A stretch of DNA of 64,000 nt from Phytophthora colocasiae (lineage: Eukaryota > Oomycota > Peronosporomycetes > Peronosporales > Peronosporaceae): positions 744,001 through 808,000 of the forward strand of contig JAGKQI010000083.1 of assembly GCA_018806915.1 (NCBI GenBank), in the 5' to 3' direction. Positions 54,071-64,000 of the stretch are shown piece after piece. Numbering within the stretch: the stretch's first letter is position 1; each line of letters begins with the position of its first letter. The position numbers were made by a program, and so were the translations under genes. The notes below the pieces were generated by a model that was not told the DNA's origin, did no database searches, and saw only the letters and a program-made list of their open reading frames with translations.

Positions 54071-54192
54071 GTAGGTAGTGGTGCATTACGCTGACCAAGA
54101 CATGTTATTATCTTAACTACTGTCCGTGCCGGGGCTGGCAGTTAACCAAAACCAAAAGACGACAAAAGCTAAAAACAAATGTTTTTTTTTTA

Positions 54193-54519
54193 TCAGCTCT
54201 GGCTTCGGTCATGAAAGCGAGCGAGATTTTCAGATATCATCTGATCACTGACCTTAACTCTGATTTCTAGAAGGCGCTCGATATAAAATCGATTCCTCAC
54301 CTCATGAAATTTGCGGCGGCGTTGTTTATCCTCGTCGAGCGCGGCCAGGACTCTCCGAGCATACTCTCGTCTACCAGCAGCGACCTTTTCGATACATTGA
54401 TCCAATTTGGCCGTTGGTGATTCTTTGGCATCCATGCACTGTATCGTCTTGGTGTCAGCGGTGAATTGCACGTTGGAGCGCGATCGCTTTAGGGGCAGCA
54501 ATGCGGCAGTGTCCACCAT
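54193..54519 (-). CDS. Small hypothetical protein, 108 residues
   Basis: Complete frame with its own ATG (54519) and stop. It is mixed-charge and helical (KLDQCIEKVAAGRREYARRV, then DKQRRRKFHEVRNRFYIERL), without recognisable domain or membrane segment. It sits alone between the two diverged direct repeats and may be the coding part of a small mobile element or chance. No splice partners seen. Confidence 0.35.
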   Translation of the reverse strand: MVDTAALLPLKRSRSNVQFTADTKTIQCMDAKESPTAKLDQCIEKVAAGRREYARRVLAALDEDKQRRRKFHEVRNRFYIERLLEIRVKVSDQMISENLARFHDRSQS

Positions 54520-55079
54520 TTGTGCTTGTTTTTCCAGAAATGGCGGAAATACCGTGGGGGGGGAATCTTGGACCGTGTCTCTGATGTCGGCAAATCCAAG
54601 CTAACAGCGAATGCGGACGATTTCGTAATGTGTCATGTCTGCTTCACCGACGGTGGTCGTATACAATGTCGTTTCAGCGCTGCAGGTAGCGGGGTTGCTG
54701 CAGAAGCCTTGGTTAGGCGACAGCAAGGCGGAGTTGCTGGCGGCGCTTGATTCGCATCACTCTGCATACTGGTAACGAGACAGTGATGTAATTGTAAAAT
54801 GACATTGCTCTGCAGTTATCGAGTTCACAATGCAGAACCTAACAAATAGAAGGAATAAACCAACACAGTCTAGCAGCGACGTTGCGTCACCAGACGTTCT
54901 ACCTATCGTTGAACTCGCATCTTAATCCTTCTAGCCACTGCGCATCCATTCTTGCTGAAAGTTTCGTGGGTGCACGCATGGAATCCTTCTCATTCGCCGA
55001 CTGGGGATAGTATCCCTCACCGTCAACGCCTTCACTTTGTTCATCCCACCGATCCGTCTAGCTACCGTGGCGATCGTCC

Positions 55080-55560
55080 CGCCGACGGTCGGATGCGAAC
55101 TCATCACCGCGACAGTATTCAACTTAACCTACAGCTCTCGACCTTTCAGCCGATGTGCGTCACCATGTGTCCATACAGCTTGGTCCATGCGCCAACCTAA
55201 GGCAAGGCAACTAAGCAATCTCCTGGAGCAGGCCGCCTAGCGACGGCGTAGTCTTAACATCCCTAGCAAACTGTGATTAAACTCTCACAGTGATCCTTCT
55301 GGCCACCGCGCATCCCTTCTGACCGAAACAGTAAGCAGCATGCGCGCATATTTGTAATTCAACCACACCATTTTTCACTTCGTTCTACTTGCGCCAGCGG
55401 ACATCCAAGTACAGCCAGGCACGCTCTAGCTAAATTTTGCATCCGTACTCCTCACACCCCTTCGCGCTACCCACCACGCCAAATGTTCTAGCTACTCTGG
55501 TGATCATCTAGCTGTAGCATGGACTGTTACCGCGCGCTTCAACTAAGTTTCACGCGCGAA
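55080..55560. repeat. Diverged direct repeat, right copy
   Basis: Partner of 53585-54070 in the same orientation, about 1.5 kb apart. Could be old LTRs, a tandemly placed non-autonomous element, or a satellite-like unit. The divergence (many substitutions and small indels) implies considerable age. Confidence 0.7.
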
Positions 55561-55738
55561 TAGCTTTAACCGACGCGTTTACTCGGACAACTCACCGTAC
55601 TGCACTTCCAAGGAAACTATTACGAAGGACTGTAAGGCCATGAGCCATGTACGGTCATATTGACTTTTCACCACAGCCCAGTTTCACCAAAATCAGTCCG
55701 AGGCCTAGTTCACTTGTACCGTTACCTATTAACAACGC

Positions 55739-56907
55739 TCAAATAGGCACAAACCCTCGACAACCCGAACGACGGCATTGACATTTGCGAGACTGGGGAA
55801 ACATACACTATTAGATCGATATTTCAAACCGAAAAACACTTGAATATACTCACCGTATTCTCGTTCATCACCGTTCCTCCATAGAAGAATGTTAATTCTG
55901 TCTCGCGCTCGATTGCAGAGGCTGCAAATAAGCCACAGCAAACTTCTCCATTGACGTTCCAACGCTCCAGTGTGCAATTTGGAGCACAGCTGTGGTTCGC
56001 GAACCTTGCCAACGATCCTTGATGCATGGCGTCAATGATTTCGAAGTCATTGGCCTGCACGCCATAGAAGTGCTGAGTACCAGTCTTCCTAAACACTAAC
56101 CATTAAAATAGCGTCGCAAATACCAAACATGATGGAACATACCGGATATCGATCGTAATACACCCTCTTTGTCACTACCTCCCCGGTGTACTCGATTATG
56201 AACGCGCCTTCGGATATGTATTGCTCGGCAATTAGTTCTATACCCTTAGCTCCACAATGGGCAAGCGAGAGCTGCAAGGGTCTGCGTTGCTGAAATCTCT
56301 GGTTGCTACAGAAAACCTTCGAAGCGCATTTGCCCGCAACGCACTCGATTTGCATCTATTTCAAAATGAAATCGTTAATGTCAAAAATAACGGCTGAATA
56401 CCAACCCGATTTCCACGAACACTTCTATTCTCGCATCCTGTTTCGCACGTAAGACACCCAGATTCTTGGGCCGTGCATTTACAAATCGGTATATCGTCCT
56501 TTTCCACTCAAATATTAGTGCCACCGTCTCGAAGTATTTGCCTGGTCAGATGTAGCGTACCTCTAACAGCGATCCCCTAGGGCGATAGTTGTAGGAGTTG
56601 CGTGGAAGTTCGTCAAACTCCGCGAACACTTGAACAATAGATCTTGTCTCACCTGGCTGATACAGCATACTGGATTTAGTTTCTGTTTCGCTAACCAATG
56701 CTACAGACTCACCAACTCCCAAGCATATCTAGCTTGTGTGAAGTGGTCACCACCCTTGGTTAAATAGCGATCCATTTTCAGCTGTATCTCTTTTTTTCTC
56801 GGCATCGGTTCAGGCGTGGCGAAACCAGATATGGCGTCTTCACGATCCTTCAACGAGGATACATCTCTTTGAAGCCCGTAGCATTGCTTGCACCGCATCT
56901 TCTTCAC
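55739..56907 (-). CDS. SET-domain histone lysine methyltransferase (AWS-SET-postSET)
   Basis: Compact multi-exon gene. The best-supported exons, in coding order, are: one ending at 56561 (NSYNYRPRGSLLE); AWS exon to 56406 (CKCTAQESGCLTCETGCENR); 56355-56143 (AWS end IECVAGKCASKVFCSNQRFQ, then FIIEYTGEVVTKRVYYDRYP); 56084-55854 (QHFYGVQANDFEIIDAMHQG, FANHSCAPNCTLERWNVNG, ELTFFYG); and 55807-55739 (SRKCQCRRSGCRGF, the post-SET Cys cluster). Introns are 46-58 nt. NHSC, YTGE and the post-SET CxC-x4-CRG support an active fold. The AWS/SET arrangement is that of the SETD2/ASH1/NSD class, which methylates H3K36, so that substrate is inferred. The first exon (to 56907, with CKQC) and its junction are uncertain. 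Confidence 0.8.
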
Positions 56908-57066
56908 TCATTCCTACTGTTCAGTCACTAGCCAAAACCATTTAAGCTTTTCAGAATACGGATACGGCAATTACATATATTAGATGCATGGACACGCCTG
57001 GCAGAGCTTGTTGCGGCGAACAGAAAGAAATATAAAAAAGGTGCTGAAACTAAACGTACAAGCTAC

Positions 57067-57687
57067 CTACGCCAGATACCCGAGCTCCTCTCCGCAGAAC
57101 ATTAGCTCCTCAGTCTCCTCCTTCTCTTCCCCCTCGTCCTTGTTCGAGTGGGTGGCGTTGGCCGCTAGTCTGGCACGCTTTGCAGCTTCAAAGTCCCCAT
57201 ATTCTTGGATGATCCCCGGGTTCGCAGGTCCCACGGCCTGAAGACTGCCTTGTAGGACGTCGTGATAGAATTGCATGGCGTGTATCTTCTTAAACTCGTA
57301 GATGACCCCTACTTGAAAGCGAGGCCTGCCAACCGAACGCACTCTCGGGTCCCACACGATCAGCTTCACCACGCGAGCGTCTTTACAGGAGGCATCCATG
57401 GCATCCAGCTTCCGACGGTAGGCCTTCCAGTGCGGTTGCATGAAGCCGTCCACCAGTGTAATGCGCGTTCCACGGTTGTTTGGCAGCCGATCGACCGCTG
57501 CAACACACATGATCACGTTCAGGGAGACGCCGGCCGAAACGTCTACCGACTTTGCAAACTCTCGAAGATCCTTCTCCGAGACGAACACGTTTGCTGTCTC
57601 CTCGGCAGCTTGCTCACGCAGCTGAGTGTTGACCTCTGCCATGAGCTCGGCGGCATCTTCAGCACTTCCAAGGACTCCTCTTGGCAT
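57067..57687 (-). CDS. Unrecognised 206-residue protein, possible OB-like fold
   Basis: Single exon from the ATG at 57687 to the stop at 57067. The N-terminal quarter is helical and acidic (AAELMAEVNTQLREQAAEET). The central part alternates strands (VSLNVIMCVAAVDRLPNNRG, TRITLVDGF, ARVVKLIVWDPRV, RFQVGVIYEFKKI), a pattern seen in single-strand nucleic-acid-binding OB folds. The C-terminus is acidic (EGEEKEETEELMF). The even codon use and absence of breaks suggest a real gene, unlike the neighbouring element remnants. Function unknown; the fold is a guess from the pattern only. Confidence 0.65.
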   Translation of the reverse strand: MPRGVLGSAEDAAELMAEVNTQLREQAAEETANVFVSEKDLREFAKSVDVSAGVSLNVIMCVAAVDRLPNNRGTRITLVDGFMQPHWKAYRRKLDAMDASCKDARVVKLIVWDPRVRSVGRPRFQVGVIYEFKKIHAMQFYHDVLQGSLQAVGPANPGIIQEYGDFEAAKRARLAANATHSNKDEGEEKEETEELMFCGEELGYLA

Positions 57688-58645
57688 AGTGGGCTGGGGT
57701 AGGTAGGTTTCCGGAAAATGGTGGTGCTGGGAATGGAGGGTGGGGAATGTGTTTCCAAGCCGGAAAATTGAAGAATGACATAACTAGTCAAGTTCTGGCA
57801 GCAACCCAAGGCAAAAATTACTGACCCTGTAGCCAAAAGCGATCTATATAATCAATAGCAGAGCCAAATGAACGACCACTTCGCTTACCTATAATTTCGA
57901 CGATTGGACTCTTGGACACCTGCCTTAGACGTAGATACTGGGAGCTAGATTCCGCCTCTAGTACGCAGCTTCTCCGGTATGACTTCCTCGCCAAGGCAGT
58001 GTTGTCTGGTCATGGATAGCTGCGCTTGACCAGCAACACCGCCAAGCGCTGTCAAGGCTAGCCTTTCCGCGGCGATTCGGCGACTTCTTACACCAGGTAT
58101 TTTTACGCCGTACTAAGTCTAACAGGTTTTTACCCCTAATTGAGGGTCTTAAGGAGACAGAGAACAGCCACGACAAACAGCAAAAATCGCCTTTTTAACT
58201 CTTTTCGGGGCTGCGACGATGAAGCGTCGTTTTCCTGTTTACTAAAAATGGACCCTGTGTTTAATGCCCTCGAGTCATTTTATTTTTCTGAAGCATCGCC
58301 TCCTCACAAAACTAATCCTGTCCATCTCACCTCCAAAAACAGATCAATGTTGCTAAAACGGATTTTTTTCAAGCTCATTTTTTAGTTCCTAGGTGTGCTT
58401 TTCTAAAAGCTCACCCTAACCCATTTGCAAAACTAATGCATCCATCTCGTAAAAAGTAGAGTGTAAACTGGAGTAAATAAAGTAGAGTAAATAAGAGTAG
58501 TGTACACCACACCAAAGACTCACCAAATACAATAAATGGTTGAATTGTGATATCTTATATTTGGATATTTTTCAGTCACCATCTAAAGTGGCAGGGAGGC
58601 TGCTGAAGTGGCCATTTTATCTGGTACAGCGTACCCCCTGAGCTG
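57688..58645. other. Intergenic, AT-rich, no gene seen
   Basis: About 960 bp. The right half is AT-rich with a short run of imperfect GTAAATA/GTAGAGT units (58450-58500). No supported gene or tRNA. Confidence 0.55.
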
Positions 58646-58834
58646 ATATCCAGTTACAAACCTGTGAATGCTGTTATACTAGATTAGAGTATTACTATAG
58701 AAGAAGCCATACATTAAGCCTGTTTCTCCTTCTCCAACCAAGGAACTCTCTCTCTAATAAAGCTCACTTCGCCTTTCACTGAGTACAACAAACATCTCTT
58801 CTTTCTACACTACTTACGCTACTCGCCAGAGGTT

Positions 58835-60686
58835 ATGAGCCCGAGACAAGCCTCAAGCGACGACTTACCACGACTCATCGGCGCCGAAAACTTTGACGTG
58901 TGGAAGACTCGCGTGTGCGCAGCACTCGATGGCAAGCACCTGCTCGGCTACGTGAAGCAGCTCGACTACGATGGTGTGTCAGAAGAAAGAGTGAAGAGAG
59001 CGCTAGTGACATGTCGGACGATGATGATCCTCCAGCCAAGGCTCCCAAGGACGCTGAAGTCGACTCTGACGCTGTCGACTACGAGGAGAACGACGACGAG
59101 CTTAATACCACCCTCGGACTCTGATAATGACTCCGGAGCCAGCTCAGATGGGTCGATCAAGCGCAACGAGCTTCCAGCCATCCGGCCGTTCAACTAGCGT
59201 GAAGCTCGCCGAGCACGTAAGCGCTCGAAGAAAGAGAAGCCTTAGCCTCTTACCCAGCGTGAGCGCCGTCGCCAAGAAGCCAAGACCAAAGCTTTCTTGA
59301 TGAAGACGATCGACAACATGCGCGTGCGGCTGGTCAAGAATCTCACGACTTCGTACGAGATTTTCAACTACATCTGCCAGAAGTACGAGGGAGCAGCCTT
59401 TCACGGTGACCCGTACTTCATCCAACACTACTTGATGGAGATCAAGTATGAGGAAGGATCTGACTTGACTGAATTCTTTCTCAAACTTGAGAACGCGATG
59501 AAAGTCGCGTCAAAAGCCACCGAGTTGGTGATGACAGAGGGGCAGAAGTCTATCTACCTGTTCCATTCGATGCCCAAGTCGTGGAAGGATGCTTTCCGCA
59601 TTTGGAAGGGCCAACGGAAGTATATCCCGTATGAAGATCTCAAGCAGAGTATCGGAGGCAAGGTTCGTGACCTCCAAGCTCAGGAGCGCTACACCTTGGC
59701 CTGAGACTCCTGCAACCAAAAGTGAGCGAGCTCTTGTGGCAACTGGGCCTTATGCATCGCATGCTCCAGAGCGCGACAATGCCAATATCTGCTCGTACTG
59801 TGATCGCCCACGCCACAACATTCGTCAGTGCCGCGGTCTACAAAAGGGCCTGCGTGATGGACGAGTCAAAGCTGGAACGGTACTCCCAGCAAATTTTGCT
59901 TTCAAGGGTAACTCGAAGCGCGATCATCCGTATCGGAGCTCAAACAATGGGAACAACAGGCGCAGCTACAAGGAAAGCAACAACCGAGATTTGAAGGGCA
60001 ACAACGGCAACAACAACAAGAAACACGGGAACGGTAGCAAACAACGTGGCCAAGAGCGCTACAACGATCGCCCTCTCGAGTCAGACAATGGCAACGATGA
60101 TGACAACGACAGTGATTCCGGCAACCGTAAGGTGTCTCAAGGACGTCGTGATACCGGTCTCATTGCTGTCGCTACCACAGTTAATCCCCAGTTTTGCCTT
60201 ACCGCTCAAGCCGAGGTTGAACCTGACCCCACCTGGACGATCGACTCTGGCTGCACACGTCATGTGTCCCATGAATCCCAGTGGTTTACTGACATCACCA
60301 CTAGTGGTGGATCGATCACTGTTGGTGGAAACAACCAGATCCCCATTGAAGGCATTGGACGGGTCGAGCTGCAAATCTCTGACTCCAAGGGCAACATACA
60401 GAAGCTTATCCCCCATGGTGTCTTGTACGCTCCCCAGCTCCAATTCAGCCTGCTGTCAATTCCAGCAGCAGTGAAGCATGATTTTCGCTTCAGCTTTGAC
60501 CGCAAACAGTGCGCTATGCAAACCGACCAGCGCTTCAAGATCAAGGCACTCATGGCTAACAACACGGACCTGTATCAGTTCCAAGCCAAGCCAGCGGCAC
60601 CACCAGCGGCCCTTATTGCCTCAGGTAAGAAACGTTCCTTTCTGCTCTTACATAAACGCCTTGGACACCTAACGTTAGTGTCTTGA
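58835..60686 (+). pseudogene. Copia copy 2 gag, protease and pre-integrase region
   Basis: As in copy 1: the gag start at 58835, a stop at 59195-59197, the gag core at about 59290-59704, then in another frame the CCHC knuckle (CSYCDRPRHNIRQC) and protease motif (WTIDSGCTRHVS, near 60237). Here the frame stays open through the pre-integrase stretch (LLLHKRLGHLTLV) to 60686. The two copies differ by scattered substitutions only. Confidence 0.85.
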
Positions 60687-60895
60687 ATGACCTATCTAGG
60701 AGCCAAGCCATAGATGGACTCGACGAATCTGTACCTCTAGGTTAGAAGACAGATTTCTTCTATGTTGCATGCACGTTAGCAAAGTCACACCGCTCCCCAT
60801 TTTACTCTAATAGAGTTGTTAAACATGCCACATCACCTTTTGTCGAAAATCCATTCAGATATCTGTGGTCCACTACTTGTGCCTAGTCTTACTGG

Positions 60896-61674
60896 TTGCC
60901 GTTATTCTTGACCTTCATCGATGACTTTTCTCGATTCATGTACACTTATGTAATTAAGAACCGTAGCGAGTTGTACGACAGCTACGAAGACTTCAGGAAG
61001 AAAGCCCTGAACATCTTTAGACAAGATATCTCTGTCATTGAGTACACGTTCAGTGCTGAAGACGATAAGTCTCACGAAATTTCGAGATTCAACGTCTCCA
61101 AGCAGACAATGCGAAAGAGTACGAGAAGTTGGGTCGAATCATCTTTAAAAAGTATGGGACTCATGCACAATCCACCAACGCGTACACTCCTCAGCAGAAT
61201 GGAGTTGCAGAACGCCGCATGCGTACTATTATGGAGCGTGTCCGAGCCCTTCTACTGGACGGCAAACTTCCCAAGCTATTGTGGGCCGAGTGTGTCTGTC
61301 ACGTGACAGCTCTCATCAACATGACACCTAGCTCTAAGACGGATGGTCGAAACCCGTACGAGCTTTGGTACAACCGAATCCCATCGATGTAATACATCAA
61401 AGTCTTTGGATGTAGTGGATATGTCCACATCACGGAGCAATACCAAGACGAACTCGACGCTAGTGCCCGTTTGTGCATGTATCTCGGCGTACCTGACCAC
61501 AAGAAAGGATATCGTCTGATGGACATTAACACACATCCCGTTGTGTATAGTCGCGATGTAGTTTTTAAAGAGGCTCACAGACATCTACACCAGAGCCCGC
61601 TCAACCCACCAACAGGCAGCAACTTGCTGCCGAACCTGCATCTGTACCTGCGTTACCTGCACCTGCTTTTATAG
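60896..61674 (+). pseudogene. Copia copy 2 integrase region
   Basis: Same layout as copy 1, with LTFIDDFSRFMYTYVIKNRS and then, after the shared degenerate stretch, IIFKKYGTHAQSTNAYTPQQ and GVAERRMRTIMERVRALL. A private stop at 61388-61390 follows NRIPSM. The downstream codons (VPDHKKGYRLMDINTHPVVY then SRDVVFKEAH) preserve a piece that copy 1 has lost. Confidence 0.85.
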
Positions 61675-61800
61675 CACAAGAGCCTGGAACTGAACCTGTA
61701 TCAGAACCAGTGACAACACCATTACCCACTTCAGGTCCTGCAACGGAAACCGTACCAGGTACAGCCAACATACAGGTACTGCCCTCTTTGAGGGAGGCTA

Positions 61801-63458
61801 TTGATCGAACAGCCATTGCTCATTTACTCTGAACCTCCGCACACTTCAGCTCCTAAGCGACCCCGCCTCACTGCAGAAGCCGCTGAGAAATGCCTCAACT
61901 CTGAGAAGGCCTGTGTCATAACCCTCAACTCTGAGGAAGACATCCACGAACAGGAGCAACGTCAGTATTTACTGTACACATTACTAGCCATTCGGTATGT
62001 GTCAGAGCCCACTACGTATCGGGAAGCAATAAAGTCTTCCCACGCTAACCAGTGGCATTCAGCAGCTAAATCGGAATACAAGTCCCTCACGGACAATAAC
62101 ACTTGGGTGTTGGTAACCCCTCCTAAAGGGAGAGTAGCCGATGGGTCTTCGTAGTAAAGTATACCGGCACTGGTGAAATTGATCGCTTTAAAGTGCGTCT
62201 GGTGATCAAAGGTTTCCTACAGGAATTTGGCATCGACTACAATGAGATTTTTTCTCCTGTTATCAGAATGGAGGTACTCAGACTACTTCTCACTGTTGCA
62301 GCTCTTCTCGACCTTGAAGTCCACCAAATGGATGTCAAAACAGCATTCCTTAATGACTATTTGAAAGAAGAGATCTACATGGCTCAACCGGAAGGTTTCA
62401 AAATCCCGGGCAAGGAGCATCTAGTGTGCAAACTTCTTAAGAGCTTATACGGGTTAAAACAAGCACCCCGTGTCTGGTACCAAACCTTGTCTGGCTTTCT
62501 AGAGAGCCTTGGTTTCTGAAACTCATTAAAGATCAATGTGTCTTTCGACGCACAGTTGACAACGTCACTTGTTATATTGCAGTGTACGTCGACGACTTAC
62601 TGATCATTGCTCCTACACCAGCACTCGTCAGTGAGCTGAAATCAGCCCTGAAACAACGATTTTCCATGTCAAATTTAGGGGAGGTGAAGTACTTACTCGA
62701 CTGGTCTATTCAACGTGACCGAAAGAACCGAACGATGTTTATCCACCAACACAAGTACGCTACGAAGGTCATTGACCGCTTCAGCGACTACATTCCGTAC
62801 CCTATAGCAACACCAGCAGAACGGAATGCCAACCTCTCCGTAAGCGGCCAGCCTAGCAGTGAACAAGAGAAAGATGTGATGAAATCAATTCCGTATCGCC
62901 AAGCAGTAGGCAGTGTCATGTATATAATGGTTGGGACACGACCCGACATGGCATTCTAAATGCGTGAGGTCAGTCAATTCCTAGCCAATCCAGGCATGGA
63001 ACACTGGAAAGTAGTCATTCGTGGACTAAACTGTCTGTCAGGAAGGAAAGAATATAGTCTCCTTCTGGGAGGCTCGTCCGACGTTACCTCGGAGAGCCTA
63101 GCCGACTAGCTACTTGCCTACAGTGACTCGACTATGCTAACTGCCCCGACACGAGACGCTCCGTCGGTGGATATGTGACTATGCTCGCAAGCAGTCCAAT
63201 CTCATGGCTCTCCCGCAGCACCACACTGTGGCTCTCTCAACTACAAAGGCAGAATATATCGCCCTGTGTCACTGCATGCAAGAGATAATTTTTCTCAAAC
63301 TTCTCCTTGAAGAACTTGGCTTTGCTACAACGCGGGCTAATATTATATATGAGGACAACCAAAGCTGCATCAAAATCTGCTACAATCCCGAACTTCACGG
63401 ACGATCAAAGCATATACGCGTACGATATTGTTTTGTGCAAAAAAAGGTAGAGGCATGA
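61801..63458 (+). pseudogene. Copia copy 2 reverse transcriptase and RNase H
   Basis: RT is broken by a 10-bp deletion near 62131 and by a frame change near 62512, but the pieces QMDVKTAFLNDYLKEEIYMA, YGLKQAPRVWYQ and YVDDLLIIAP are plain. The stop at 62957-62959 is shared with copy 1. RNase H remnants lie at 63204-63458 (VALSTTKAEYIALCHC). Confidence 0.88.
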
Positions 63459-63895
63459 ATTCAACGTCACCTACTGCAATACGAAAGAGATGATAGCTGA
63501 CATCTTCACTAAAGCTTTAGACAAGCACCAGTTCAGAGAACTAAGGGCCCAGCTCAGGATAAAACCCCTGAAAGCCGAATCCGGCCACTCAGTTTAGAAA
63601 TACGCTGATAATACAACTGCATGAAGCGTGCCTATCTCCTGCGTTCTTTTTAGTTTTTTTTTTCCACTGGGTTTTTTATTTTTGTTCGCTCAAGGTTTTC
63701 CCTCGTTGAGATTTCCCTGGTCAAGTACCGAATCATCTAGGGACATGAGTTTATATACAACAATCCATGCACAAAAGACAAATTTGCTGGGAAGGTCCAT
63801 TATCGGTTAGGCAAACCCGCGGAAATCCTACCGACTCCTATCATCTACTTAAAGATGATGAACGGACAAATAAATGCATAAAGGTTGATCCAACC

Positions 63896-64000
63896 CGGGG
63901 GTTGTTGTCTCGTCAGCAACGATAGAACAGGTAGTGGCGTCTTAGAGATCCACCATACACTTTATTACCTGCAAATTCATATATATTATAATGTTTTAGA
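63896..64000. other. Flank of Copia copy 2 matching the copy 1 downstream region
   Basis: Bases 63896-63925 are identical to 45791-45820, which lie inside the chromodomain-like remnant about 740 bp downstream of copy 1. Beyond that the similarity fades to the window end. Confidence 0.75.

Larger units (their letters stand above)
58646..63896 (+). mobile_element. Ty1/Copia retrotransposon, copy 2 (defective)
   Basis: Same extent and order as copy 1 (39757-45054), with very high identity over 5.2 kb. It shares the stops at the equivalent of 40335 (59195-59197) and 44116 (62957-62959). Private lesions include a stop at 61388-61390 in the integrase, a 10-bp deletion near 62131 before reverse transcriptase and a shortened linker near 61818. 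It keeps one base near 60534 that copy 1 lost, so its protease to pre-integrase frame is longer. YVDDLL lies near 62585, although a single-base change of frame near 62512 splits the RT. Confidence 0.9.

Noticed and set aside
1..64000. CRISPR arrays, bacterial operons, rRNA or tRNA genes
   Set aside because: None seen; introns and gene content are eukaryotic nuclear.

Overview
The window is nuclear DNA of an oomycete, most likely Phytophthora or a close relative. The grounds are compact genes with 46-149 nt introns that mostly begin GTACG, an oomycete-type initiator just upstream of one gene, a local family of 28-residue ankyrin-type repeat genes, and decayed Gypsy, Copia and Helitron elements lying directly against housekeeping genes. 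No bacterial-style operons, tRNAs, rRNAs or CRISPR arrays were seen. The species assignment is inference.

Layout. 1-5.4 kb: a minus-strand Gypsy LTR retrotransposon, broken by frameshifts, running off the left edge just before its reverse transcriptase. 6.0-7.0 kb: a protein with two six-cysteine domains and a GPI-like tail. 7.3-27.4 kb: a gene-dense conserved block holding GAR1, Sm protein G (SNRPG), MBF1, an unrecognised PH-like protein, a TMEM14 protein, an RNase kappa/V-ATPase subunit f-like protein, a 2,065-residue ASPM homologue, ribosomal protein P1, a small ATP-synthase subunit j-like protein, a peroxisomal 2,4-dienoyl-CoA reductase ending in SKL, and two unrecognised proteins (one with a glycine-zipper end, one tail-anchored). 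Several genes are divergent pairs sharing 220-430 bp promoters. 27.8-32.5 kb: a single-module non-ribosomal peptide synthetase (condensation-adenylation-carrier-thioesterase) with one intron inside the adenylation P-loop motif.

32.7-39.5 kb: a cluster of ankyrin-repeat genes and fragments. One partial copy is inverted against another with a 253-bp near-identical stretch, and fragments of an unrelated gene with a PH-like region lie between. 39.8-45.05 kb and 58.6-63.9 kb: two very similar Ty1/Copia copies that share disabling mutations and also share 3' flanking sequence, so they look like a segmental duplication. 45.1-46.3 kb: remnants of a chromodomain-like, cysteine-peptidase-like element and a RanBP2-like zinc finger. 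47.7-53.0 kb: a decayed autonomous Helitron (Rep plus PIF1 helicase). 53.6-55.6 kb: a diverged direct repeat pair around a small unrecognised reading frame. 55.7-57.7 kb: an island with a multi-exon AWS/SET/post-SET histone methyltransferase and an unrecognised 206-residue gene.

The left half is conserved cell biology: RNA processing, translation, spindle, peroxisomal fatty-acid oxidation, mitochondrial and membrane proteins. The right half is a fast-changing accessory region. The most notable items are the duplicated six-cysteine protein, the NRPS, the inverted ankyrin pair (a possible hairpin-RNA source) and the duplicated Copia block.
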